A stretch of DNA of 64,000 nucleotides from Chaetomium olivaceum (Eukaryota > Ascomycota > Sordariomycetes > Sordariales > Chaetomiaceae). A program made the translations under genes and the position numbers. Positions within the stretch are counted from its first letter, which is position 1, and each line of letters starts with the position of its first letter. Positions 1 through 9,718 of the stretch are shown here, in pieces. A model generated the notes under the pieces. The model was not told the origin of the DNA and did not search any database. It was given only the letters and a program-made list of their open reading frames with translations. The stretch is taken from NCBI GenBank assembly GCA_039881045.1, contig JAYWVB010000019.1, forward strand, positions 62,001 through 126,000, read 5' to 3'.

Positions 1-1778
1 CCAAGGGCCGCTCCCAGGTCAAGATGGCGCCTCCCTCATACTCGCCCGCGATAATGATGCCGGCAAGGCTGTCTTCGACGCGGCGCAGGTAGTGCTCGAC
101 GTCGAGCTTCCGGTCGAATGAGTCGTTGATGAGGTGGACGAGCCGTGGTAGGTCGATGCAGGTATCTGTCAGTTTGAGTCGGCTCGCACCTGGCTCGGGG
201 GCTTTCCAAGGGCCTGTGCGTGTGTACGGAAAGATTGTGACTGGTAGGCCCTTCTTTGCGAGCGTTGTCGTTGGCATCTGGCCCCGCGACCTTTCGTCAT
301 TGCTCCTCGTGGGTTTAACCCTGCCGATGGGTAGAGAGGCAGAATAGATCGGCCTGTCGGTGATCAAGTTGTGGATGATCGGATTCTGCCACCTCCTCGT
401 CTTCACCTCACCGGCGATTTGTCCGACGGTGGCCTCGCTCGCCCGGGTGGGTTGGGCTCGTAGGTTTGCCGCCTCAGCCGGACTGGTTATAACGGCCGAG
501 GATGTCGAGGGGAGTATCGCCAGTGTTCGCTTGACGAGATTCAAATTTTTTGCGTGTCTGGCCTTTGCGTCGTTTGACAGGCCTGTGACGCTCGCTTGTG
601 GATCGGCTTGCCCCGGGGAAGTCAGGGCGGTCTGGAGTCTGTCGAACTCCTCTTCCAAGTTCACAAATACCCGTGCTCCATCTCCATGGCCGCTCGCTGG
701 AATACCCCCCAGAGGGTCAATGACGATAATTCGATCCACCAAAGCGTTCCGCACATGACCGCCCGAGTTGTTTTCAGCCTTCCCCTCCGTAAGCGCCCCA
801 TTATCGAACTGCAGGCCCGAGAAATAGTTCGTCAACGCAAAGATAATATCGTCCGCGTCAGCCTTTGTGAACGCCAGTGTCTCTTCGCAGAGAGCGCGAG
901 GTGGTACAACCACAATATGGCCGTGTTTCAGGGGCGTGGTAAAGCCTCTTCCGAATCCGACAAAAAGATCTGTAGGGCGTACTTGAGACGTCTTCCGTGA
1001 TGCACCCTTGGCTTTCCAGATGGTCGAGCTTACTAGTTCCGCCCCTGGAGAGCCGCGCCGGCCAATGGCTTGGATAATGCGGTCCGTTTGTTCAGAGATG
1101 ACTTCCTGCTGCTGTGTGTCATCGCGCTCCCCCAAGCCACAGTCGAGAACGATGACACTACGCAGACCAAGGTCCCGCAGTTGAGTGAGTGTCTTGGCTA
1201 CGCCATCATGCAGAGCATCGTCCCAAGTTTGTGGGTTCATGAGCTTGACGATGGCGATATGCGGCACCTCGCTGGTATCTGCCACGGAGGCCTTCACGGG
1301 CCCTTGAACAAATCGTGGGACATCGCTCTGGCCACGAAGCCCTTCATTCAAGACAGTTGTGAAGGCCGGCGTCTTCTTTGGGCTTGAGCCTGGAGAAGAC
1401 CCAAAGGTCTGAAGATAGGCCTTAGCATCGCGTTTGGTAGCGGATGATTCAAGCACAGAGATTAGAAATTGCTGTCTACAGTCAGCATAATTTGAGATAC
1501 TTGGGGGGTTGACGTTTCTAACCCTGTCCGACTCTCTTTTCTGCTTTCCCTCTGTAGCAGACGGATGTCGATTTTCGGACGCACCACCACCGCCCGTCCT
1601 TCCAGACTGAGCGCCATTCTCAACGGTTGATAAGTGGCACCCTTTCTCCCTGCGGATGGAAGCCTAATCGGACGTCAGACTAGATGCAATTAAGTCGGGA
1701 AAAGACAGTTATATCTCTCACCTGGGCCACTAAAGATGCTCTCTTCCACGCGCCACCACCCCTGGCGAACATTGCCAT
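1..1778 (-). CDS. ARG2: Mitochondrial N-acetylglutamate synthase (amino-acid acetyltransferase), 3' end outside the window
   Basis: Acetyl-CoA:L-glutamate N-acetyltransferase, the first step of arginine synthesis in the mitochondrial matrix (yeast ARG2; arg-14 in Neurospora). Read on the minus strand, the start ATG is at 1776-1778. Exon 1 (1722-1778) encodes 19 residues beginning MAMFARGGGAWKR, a basic mitochondrial-type leader. A 58-nt intron (1664-1721) follows, then an open frame to base 1. I spot-checked the frame at about 1084, 736 and 118 and it is consistent. The amino-acid-kinase-like region includes IVKLMNPQTWDDALHDG and RSVIVLDCGLGE. The GNAT domain begins near the window edge with HYLRRVEDSLAGIIIAGEYEG, which I recognise from fungal NAGS. 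About 573 residues are visible and the catalytic C-terminus is cut off. It is divergent from the dehydrogenase gene at 2742. The family assignment is secure. Confidence 0.93.
1664..1721 (-). other. Intron 1 of the NAGS gene
   Basis: GTGAGA donor and TTAG acceptor on the minus strand, 58 nt, phase 0. Removing it joins the 19-residue leader exon to the long open frame. Without it the ATG does not connect to the NAGS reading frame. Confidence 0.85.
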
Positions 1779-2741
1779 GCGAATTTAAAAGCGCGCAGTG
1801 AAGTTTCCCGGGGTCCCTTTGCGAGGTGACCCGGCTAATAAATCAACTCTCAGATATAGAGGGCACACATTACTTTGTTGGCGAACGGAATGCTGGATAA
1901 AAAGAGGGCGGTAATGGTGAGTCAAGGAGAGGGAAAACCCACCGACTAATAACCTACCCTTGTTCTTTCACCAAGCAAATTTATCAGATCATCAGATAAC
2001 AGAAGTGGAACTGATTGTTATTCTTGGCAGAACACTGGTCGCCACCGAGTCCCGGCGTGGGCTAGCGAAGGTCCCGGCCCGCTTGGTTCCTCTTGATGGT
2101 AACTGCATTGAATGATTGGGCAAGTGGACCTTCACGAGAAGTCTCCCGCGATGGCTTCCAGTTGGGGATGAACCCCGCAGATGCTAGCCGCATTTATTAC
2201 TTGACTACAGGTTACGCAAGAGAGCCCAGGTTTGCTTGATGTTGCCCCGCATTTGATTCAGGTTCTAAGTTATCCCGCGCTCACAGATCCGGCCATGGAA
2301 TAACTTTAAGCTTGGGACGAATAGTCAGCAAGGTCGCACTGTATAATATAGATGACCCGACGACAGAAAGGAAGGAACTTCAAGCCAACCATCACAGCCT
2401 GGGCAGGCAAGTTCAATATTATTGACTTTCTCCAGAGAGGTGATTCCGACCTCGCGTAGGCAGGCAACCCGCGGTTGCCATTTGTAAGCCTTTCCTTCCA
2501 GAGGTTGGCCCCAATGTTATCGCAAGAGGGGAAAGTGTTTCCCCGCGAAGTGACCCGATCGATTACCCGCTGCCGACTTATAAGAGAGGGAAGACCCTCG
2601 ATAGAAACCTGGAACTGTCACACAACCAGATCACCCTAAACCAACCACTTGACGACACCATCTGCCCATCTACATCTTCCTGGTATTCTGAACATTCTGT
2701 AAGCACGGGCTTTAGAAACGTACGCAATAAAACCCTTAAAC
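1779..2741. promoter_or_regulatory. Divergent intergenic region between NAGS (-) and the dehydrogenase (+)
   Basis: 963 bp with no supportable gene. It must carry the promoters and 5' leaders of both neighbours. I did not recognise a specific operator or an arginine-attenuator-type upstream ORF. Confidence 0.6.
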
Positions 2742-3723
2742 ATGGCGCCGAAAGTCTTATGGATTGGCCTGGGGAACATGGGCCGGGTAAGTTGTCACGG
2801 ATTGCCGACCATATTCGCGAAGCAGGGAGTTCTAACATGGAGCTAGGGAATGTGTAAGAACGTTACAAAAGGGAGATGTCGAACACCCCGTCCTCATCTA
2901 CAACCGCACCAAGCAGAAGTCCGTTGAGTTCAGCCAGAAGTTTGAAACTAGCCAGATCGAAATCGTCGACTCAGTCGCTGCGGGCGTTGCCAAGGCCGAC
3001 ATCATCTTCACGATCCTCGCCAAGGACGATGTCGTCGAGAACGTGGCAGCCGAGATCCTCGAATCTGTGGATGTCACGGGCAAGCTCTTTGTAGAGTGCT
3101 CTACCATCCATCCAGACACCACAGTGCGCGTCGCGAAGCTCTTCCATGACCATGGCGCCGAGTTCGTCGCCGCCCCTGTTTTTGGAGCGCCTGCCATGGG
3201 CGAGATTGGACAGCTCATTGGTGTCCTCGCAGGCCCCAAGGCCTCAGTCCAGAGAGCTCGGCCGTACTTCACGGGTGTCATGGCCAAAAGCGAGATCGAC
3301 ATGAGCGACCAGCCCTATGAGAAAGCGCTCCAACTGAAGCTGATCGGCAACACCTTCATCGCAAACATGGTCGAGCAGCTGTCCGAGGCCCTGGTCCTGT
3401 CGGAGAAGTCTGGACTCGGAACACAACACCTGCATGATTTCGTGGAGGGTCTCTTCCCCGGCCCGTTTGCGGCTTATTCGACCCGCATCCTGTCCGGGGC
3501 GTATCACAAGATGGACTACCCCCTCTTTCCCGTCGACCTTGCCAGGAAGGACGCGAGGCATGCTTTTAGTTTGGCCAAGGCCTGTGGCGTGCGACTGAGG
3601 AATCTCGAGGTGGCGGATGCGCACCTGGCCGAGGTGAAGGAGCACGATGGGGAGAAGGGGGACATCGCCGGAATATACGGCGCCGTCAGGCAGGAGTCGG
3701 GGTTGAAGTATGAGAATAACTAA
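2742..3723 (+). CDS. 3-hydroxyisobutyrate dehydrogenase / 6-phosphogluconate-dehydrogenase-like NAD(P) oxidoreductase, one-base frameshift
   Basis: Member of the beta-hydroxyacid dehydrogenase family, which oxidises short 3-hydroxy acids; the substrate is not predictable. Exon 1 (2742-2786) encodes the Rossmann start with GLGNMGR (GxGxMG dinucleotide loop). The intron 2787-2846 has GTAAGT, a CTAAC branch and CTAG. Exon 2 continues GMCKN, then loses frame near 2865-2875. Removing one base from the AAAAGGG run restores the frame into IYNRT and on to the stop. Later motifs are ECSTIHPDTT, the substrate loop APVFGAPAMGEIG and KLIGNTFIANM, which carries the catalytic Lys. The corrected length is about 306 residues, normal for the family. 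The C-terminal half (from 3043) reads openly without correction. I treat the extra base as a probable sequence error; a recent pseudogene is the alternative. Confidence 0.85.
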
Positions 3724-4122
3724 TTGGTTAAATCGGTCAAGTGATGGAGATTGGGCTTCGAAAGTATTAGTTAGCCAGAGTCAGGATCCTACCTATGCAC
3801 ACCTAACATCAACACCTCAATTAACTCTTGCTTCTTGTTGGAACTCGGGAAGTGTGATTTCAGTGAAATTTTGAAGGCGCAATGTCGTATGGCGTATGGT
3901 AATCTTACATTGCACTCGGATGACTAAGGGCTACTGCCAAGAACTGCAGCTTGCCTTGTGCTGCGGCGTGAGCTTCCGCCAACCTCCAACGCCGCGCAAC
4001 CAACCATCGACCAAACAACGCCGCTTCTCTCGGCCGCCAACAAGCCGTTTCGCACTCAACAACACCGCGCCCGACGAGGTCAATCCCAACAGCCGAATCA
4101 TTCCGTATCATAGTCCGGCAAA
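3724..4122. other. Intergenic: 3' end of the dehydrogenase and promoter of VMA9
   Basis: 399 bp without a supported gene. Reading frames that cross it are shadows lacking family similarity. Confidence 0.5.
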
Positions 4123-4480
4123 ATGGCCAACGGGTACGCGACAGCCCTCCACACCACCACAGACCCGTACTCTCCTGGCTAACACCGAGTCTCGCAGGTG
4201 GAGTGTCATCATTGGCTTCGTGATTGTCGTCGCCATGGCGATTGCAGCGTGGTTCTTCTCTCCCAAGGGCGAAAACCAAGTGTATGCTCCCCCCATACCC
4301 CCCCGCGCCAGTCATTTTGATGTTGTACTGACTTCACCTCCCTCCAGGCTCTGGCGCTCCTCGCTCATCCTCACCATTGCCAGCTGCTTCCTCATGTGGG
4401 CGGTTACATTCCTCGCGCAACTTCATCCGCTCATCGAGCCGCGACGGTCGGACCTACGCAAGGAGTACATCCACCACTAG
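4123..4480 (+). CDS. VMA9: V-type proton ATPase subunit e (Vma9)
   Basis: Small integral subunit of the membrane-embedded V0 sector of the vacuolar H+-ATPase. Three exons: 4123-4133, 4198-4281 and 4348-4480, with introns 4134-4197 and 4282-4347. Splicing gives a 75-residue protein starting MANGWSVIIG. It has two hydrophobic segments (about residues 6-24 and 36-55) separated by the family motif WFFSPKGENQ and followed by LAQLHPLIEPRRSDLR. The first exon is only 11 nt, so the gene is easily missed by ORF finders. Length, two-helix topology and motifs all match fungal subunit e. Frame and splice phases close without correction. It converges on ARV1 345 bp downstream. Confidence 0.92.
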
Positions 4481-4825
4481 GATGGATATCCGGGAGGCGG
4501 CAAGACGGCGAGGAGGAGGGGACCATATTCAGCGGCTTGTTGTACGAATACCCACGGCATTCCATACAGGGAGATGCAGGGCGGCGTTATGAGGCGCGAG
4601 GCGGGCATATTTACGGGTTTTTGATATTTCACATTTGGGTTGGCTTCGGAACTGTACATCAAGCAGACAGCCCACCCTAAACAGAGGCGGGCCAATACAA
4701 CACAGTTGCATCATATCACACAAGGAACTCATTCATCTCATGACGGTCTCGTAAAGACCAAACCAAAAAAACCAATTACTAAAAACGCACAAGCGGGAAC
4801 ACCCTCGGGATCACTCGCGCGGCAC
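4481..4825. other. Convergent intergenic region VMA9 / ARV1
   Basis: 345 bp holding both 3' ends. Nothing else recognised. Confidence 0.5.
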
Positions 4826-5967
4826 CTAACCCACGGCCAGCCTCCCGGCCCATTCCCGCGCGTACATCAACATGGCCACGAACGCGCGCCCGTCCTCGGC
4901 CACGCCAGACTCCCCCGCCGAGTCCACCCCTTCCAGCCCGGCCGCCCACAGCACAGCACGGCCCATGGCCCATCGACTCACAGCCCCGGCCATGGCCAGC
5001 AGCGCCGCCACGCGCCGTACCCGCAGTCCAGCAAAATCTTGAGCGCCTCCACGTTGTTGGCCACCACGGCCCACCCCAGCGACCGCGCCGCGGCCGGCAC
5101 GTCGTACTCCCAGATCACCATCAGGATGGGGAACAGCTTGGTCGAGGACGACACGAGCAGTGCGGTCGAGACGGAGTTGGGCCGCGAGTACCGCGGTAGG
5201 ACGCCGAGGGCGGCGAGCGGCGAGTAGCGCGAGGAGGTGAGGAAGCGGATGGAGGCGTGGAAGGCGATTGTGGAGAGGGTGCAGAGGATTACTGTATGCG
5301 CACACACAACACAAAAGGCTGGTTAGTTGATCCGTCTGATATATGGATGTGTGGTGGGAGGAGTAGTGAGGAGCGAGGAGGCCTACGAAAGAACATGTAT
5401 TGGAAGACTATGGGCTGCTGGGCGAGCCGGCCAAAGTTGTTGTCATTGTCGGTTACGTCGGGAGGGTCGGCTGGGGCGGATTGCCGTTCGATGCGCGCCC
5501 AGGTGAGATAGACGTCGAAGAGTAGGAGGAGGATGCCGAGGCGGATGATGGAGGGCTGGAGGGCGCTTGTTAGTTTGCTTTCCCGGCTTTCGTCTGAAGG
5601 ATCAACTTTGACGCGCATAATGACCTACCGCAAACTTGTCCTCCTCTTTCATCAAAGTGTTATGTAGCAAATGCCTGTACACCTAGTCCACCTTTTGTAT
5701 TAGTGTCCTTGTCCCGTGTCGCAATGCCGACTGCTGTCGTACCTGTGGCTTGATCAAGACCAGATCGATAAACAACACCACGAAGTCGTGCTCGACGTAT
5801 TTGTCGCAGAAGCGCCCGCAGTTCTTGCATACTGTCAGCCGAATGTTGTGCCCGCCCGACTTGTCGCCGCCGCCCTCGCGCCAGAGCGTCTTGACGGGGT
5901 GTCGACACTCTATACAAATCGGCATTGTGGCGGTCGTGGCATTTCGTAGCGCGGGACGTTCGCTCAC
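4826..5967 (-). CDS. ARV1: ARV1 sterol/lipid homeostasis protein, apparent one-base deletion near the C-terminus
   Basis: ER/Golgi membrane protein involved in sterol and sphingolipid distribution and GPI precursor handling. Exons on the minus strand: 5743-5967, 5629-5682, 5387-5555 and 4826-5291; introns are 60, 73 and 95 nt. The N-terminus has the zinc-ribbon-like ARV1 homology domain: CIECRHPV, CKNCGRFC, then DKYVEHDFVVLFIDLVLIK. Several membrane segments follow, including RLGILLLLFDVYLTWARI. Translation may start at 5967 or at 5925 (MPICIEC); homologues usually start at the latter. In exon 4 the frame ending LLDCGYG stops early. The other frame reads VAALLAMAGAVSRW to the stop at 4826, so one base appears to be missing in the GC-rich stretch 4996-5023. 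A 44-nt GTACGG...TGAG intron is a less likely alternative. Corrected length is about 304 residues. Confidence 0.88.
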
Positions 5968-6643
5968 GGTGGGGCGAAGTCGGCCGTTCTTCGGACGGAA
6001 GCTGCTCGGACGGTCGGTGGGATGTTGTCTTTGTTTAACGAGGTATACGGCGCAAAAGGGAGTGTGTTGCGAAGGTGTCGCGGTCGCAGCCCGCGATTCC
6101 GGCTTTCAGGTGCGGCGATAAGGTTTCTTATCGGCGACGCATCACAAGCCAAAGGCGGCCCTTTCTTGGCGAGACATCAAGGTTCGGTATGTATGTACCG
6201 ATTTATTGGAATTGGCTTTGCAATCACGGACGGAAAGGAGGTATGTATGTGTGTATGATGAAATCATTTACCAATTGGCAGACTATACTAGCTTGCGATC
6301 CTTGTTTTCACTATGGTGTTGCCGTATGCGGTACCAAAACTGCGCGTAAGGAACCAAGGCAACAAATATACATCATGCTAGGATAAGTGTAGCAGCTCAT
6401 CATTACGAGACAAAACCCAACGTGCCATGCCATGATCTAATTGCCTGCTTCTATATACAAAAAAGAGGCTAAGGCCAGAGGTCAACATCGCCACCGATAA
6501 AAACAATACAGCAACGCCTGCACCGCAATGCTAAGATACCCCACAGCAACAATCCATATCAGTCGCCAAACGACCACCACCACTTGTAGATAAAATGCCA
6601 TCCCCCTCTTCGCTCTCCCTTCTCCCACCCCCCGACTCCCCTC
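5968..6643. other. Intergenic: ARV1 promoter and LysM-gene 3' region
   Basis: 676 bp without a supported gene. ARV1 starts at its left edge and the LysM gene ends at its right edge; both are on the minus strand. Confidence 0.5.
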
Positions 6644-8659
6644 CTAATCCGCCTTTTTATCCGGCCCAACCACACCCCCACCCTTCCCCCTCCCTCTTAC
6701 CCCCGGCGTCCACTGGCCCGGTCGACTCCCCGAAGCAGCCGAACCCCCAACCGCAGCAGAGCCCGACCCCGGACCGAAGGACGGCGAGCTCAGCAGGCCC
6801 CCCACATCCCTCGGCGCCCCATCATGCCTCCCATCATCACTCCCCGTGTCCGCCAGCTCGATCAGATCACCACCACCACCCACGTCCGGCATCGCCATGC
6901 CACCGCCACCACCAGGCCGACCCCTCGGCCCAAGGACGGGCGTGAGTGGCACGCCCTGCTTGGCGCGCTCAAAGGCGCCCCTCAGCCAGGTCTCAACGGC
7001 GGCGGCGGCCTTGTCCAGGCCCGTGCCCTGCTGGTGCTGCGGGTGCTGGGTGCTGGGCGAGGTGGCGTCGCGGCCGTCCTCGAAGGGGCTCTCGGCGATG
7101 GCGACGGAGGAGGGGTGGTTGTTATCGGTGGCGCGCAGGAAGCCGAACCGCGCCATCTCCGACCCCATCACCGACATGGAGGGGAGTGAGTCGATGTTGA
7201 GGCCTGGCAGGTGCTTGTTGGTCCAGGTGTTGAAATAGTCGCGCTCGGGCCCCGGGGCGCGCACGTTGCGTCCGAGAGAGCCGACGCCACCGGGCCGGCG
7301 CATCCAGGCTGGGCGGGGGTCGGCGGCGTTGGCGCTGGTGCTGCTGCCGGTGCTGTTTATCCGGCCTCGGTTGGCGGGGGAGGCGGTGGTGCTGTTGGAC
7401 GGGCGTCGGGATGCGAGGAGGCTGGGCCGGCGGGAAGAAGTGCTTCCGGGGCTGTCGACGGCGGATTCGGAGGCTGTGACGTTGGGGAGATCCACCGAGG
7501 CTCGCGGGGTGGAGACGGTTGAGACGCTTTTCTTCCGGCGCGGGGGGAAGTAGCCGAGTGCTTTTCGGGGAACACGTGCGACCTCGATCGGATGTGGGTG
7601 CGAGTCTATTGACACCCACCTGACACGGATCCATGGCTTGTCGTTGTCGCCGGCTTGGTTCTGGTCCGATGACTGTCCATTTGGGGGGTTCGAGAAGAAG
7701 TCATGTTTTTGTTGATCATCTCGGCCGAAGGGGTCGGTCCCGTCCGGGGTTCGGGAGAGGAGGTCGACTCGTGATGATGGGCTGGTTGGTGGATCGCAAG
7801 GTCGGCCCCTCACCTCACATGCATCCACCGGTATCGCCAACCACTTCCGCACCTGGATATTATCCCGCGACCACAGCCCGTTGGCCTTCCGAAAGGCGTC
7901 CTCCCGGCATCTGTACTTTAACACGATACCTGCATAGGTGTCTGTGGCCTGTACGTGGTGAATGTAGGCCAAATAGGATTCCGTCTCCTGGTTCTGCGAG
8001 GTGTCCCTCAGATCCTCATCCGAGCTCCGTTTCTTGAACCTTCTCGCGACATCCAATCCTCCGTTAACACCCTCGTGGCTTTCCAGCACGCTTGCTGTGC
8101 GCATAGCCTTTAAGGTGGCCTCCCTCTCTGCGCGTGATCCAGCAGCAATGTCGCCTGCGTTCGGCCTTCCTTCGTTTGGCGGCTGCGGGCCCCATGTCTC
8201 GTTCCTATTCTCCGCCCGGTAACTGGACTGCCTGGTTGGCCCCCTCGTCCCGCTTCCATCCCTACTGCGTGGGCGATGCGAATCGCCGCTAATCCCCGGT
8301 CCCCCTCCTGTGAGTAGCGATGACGCCAATTCCTGGACGGAGGCCCAACTGGAGGTCCACGATCCGTCGAGAAGTCCGCGACCGGCACCGGGACTCTTCC
8401 CGCGGTTTGTACTCTGCACGAAATCGGTCCTAGCATTGTTCCTTCCCGTAACCGAGCCAATACGTGCGGACGGTATCGGCGAAGCGCCCCGGCTGGGCGT
8501 TCGGCTAGGGTTCGATAAGGCCGAAGGAGATCCGGTACTGTCTTGTGTGCTGAGGAGGCGGCGGTTGCGTGGGCGAATAGATGTAGTGTCCGAATCCCGT
8601 GAAGTGGGCAAAAGGGTACTCGAGGAAGAAGTCCGCGAGGGAATCATTGCCTCGGGCAT
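6644..8659 (-). CDS. Large serine/proline-rich protein with one LysM domain
   Basis: A single uninterrupted 671-residue reading frame with a real ATG at 8657-8659. The protein is mostly low complexity (Ser, Arg, Pro, Gly). One LysM-type module lies at roughly residues 225-285: YIHHVQATDTYAGIVLKYRC, then FRKANGLWSRDNIQVRKWL and IPVDAC. A second conserved-looking block follows (RWVSIDSHPHPIEVARVPRK and GYFPPRRKKS), and another near ERDYFNTWTNKHLPGLNID. There is no signal peptide or membrane segment, so unlike secreted LysM effectors this looks intracellular. LysM normally binds GlcNAc polymers; whether this copy does so is unknown. It is divergent from SMC2. Function unknown. Confidence 0.75.
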   Translation of the reverse strand: MPEAMIPSRTSSSSTLLPTSRDSDTTSIRPRNRRLLSTQDSTGSPSALSNPSRTPSRGASPIPSARIGSVTGRNNARTDFVQSTNRGKSPGAGRGLLDGSWTSSWASVQELASSLLTGGGPGISGDSHRPRSRDGSGTRGPTRQSSYRAENRNETWGPQPPNEGRPNAGDIAAGSRAEREATLKAMRTASVLESHEGVNGGLDVARRFKKRSSDEDLRDTSQNQETESYLAYIHHVQATDTYAGIVLKYRCREDAFRKANGLWSRDNIQVRKWLAIPVDACEVRGRPCDPPTSPSSRVDLLSRTPDGTDPFGRDDQQKHDFFSNPPNGQSSDQNQAGDNDKPWIRVRWVSIDSHPHPIEVARVPRKALGYFPPRRKKSVSTVSTPRASVDLPNVTASESAVDSPGSTSSRRPSLLASRRPSNSTTASPANRGRINSTGSSTSANAADPRPAWMRRPGGVGSLGRNVRAPGPERDYFNTWTNKHLPGLNIDSLPSMSVMGSEMARFGFLRATDNNHPSSVAIAESPFEDGRDATSPSTQHPQHQQGTGLDKAAAAVETWLRGAFERAKQGVPLTPVLGPRGRPGGGGGMAMPDVGGGGDLIELADTGSDDGRHDGAPRDVGGLLSSPSFGPGSGSAAVGGSAASGSRPGQWTPGVRGRGKGGGVVGPDKKAD

Positions 8660-9718
8660 CCTCCTAAACGGGCCCGGGGCCTCGACGCGCGGCGATAGCA
8701 GCTAGGACGGGTGGGCATCAGATCGTGACCGTCTCGATAATATACTAGTGCGCTTTAATTTGCCCGATCCGCGCTGAGCGGGTTATATGGGTTAGTCGGA
8801 TGGCTATTCAGTCCTCGCCGACTTAGCAGAGACTGGGATGTTCGTTGCGGCGATGGAGTAGTGTTCGACCGACTTGCACAGCAATTGCAAAGTGGTAGTT
8901 AGGCGGCTAAGCGATGCTGATCAGGGCGGCGCAACCGGGAAACCGGGCCACCGTATGCATTGGGCTGAAATCCAGGCAAAATCATCAAATTCAAGATCCG
9001 TTCGAGGGTTGTCTTGGAGGGACAAGGCCGACGTACGTCTCCCCTCCGAGCGCCCGGTTCCAAGTTGGGGGCAACGGTCGGGAACCCCTGCCCAGGCCGC
9101 TCGTTCTGACAAGGTGGCCAATGGCCGCCAAGTAAACCGAACAAGCACCGCTGATGCCACTTCAAACTGCCCGATTCAGCGTAATATTCGAGTGCGGTGG
9201 TACTCGGGGTGGTAGGAGCAGAAAAAAGTCGGATTTGAACTGAAATAAAAGCGATTTGAATGATAGAATATTGTACCAAAAAGTCACATTGCGAGGTAAG
9301 AACTGTAACTAAAACGAAAAGCGGCCCCAACATCGTCACATCAGGTACAAAAGTCGACAGACAACCTTCCGAGCCTGGCGTTTGGGATTACGATCCTCGG
9401 ATGAATGCGATTGTCGGGGTGGAGCAAGAAGGTTCACATTCCGCTTTGGGCTCGAACGTAATCATACCGTAACGACGATACCATATCCGATAAAATACCA
9501 TACCATTGCGGGCGGGCTTGAGACCAACGCACAGGCCCGTGTGCTGCGGGGCGACAACCAAACAAAGTTAACAAATACCGATGCAAGGAGGGGTGCCGCG
9601 TGTCTTGGAAATCGGTTTTGCGACTTTGCGCGCGCATCCATAACCCCCCATCACCCCCCCTCCCCCCAAGCCGATCGACAACCAGCAACATAAAGGGGGC
9701 TTTTTCGACAACGCCGCC
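8660..9718. promoter_or_regulatory. Divergent intergenic region LysM gene / SMC2
   Basis: 1.06 kb without a supported gene. It contains the 5' regions of both neighbours. A C-rich tract sits at about 9645-9668, roughly 50 bp before the SMC2 start codon. Confidence 0.5.

Noticed and set aside
4640..5227. 195-codon plus-strand frame
   Set aside because: Antisense shadow of the ARV1 3' end; the minus strand carries the clear ARV1 sequence.
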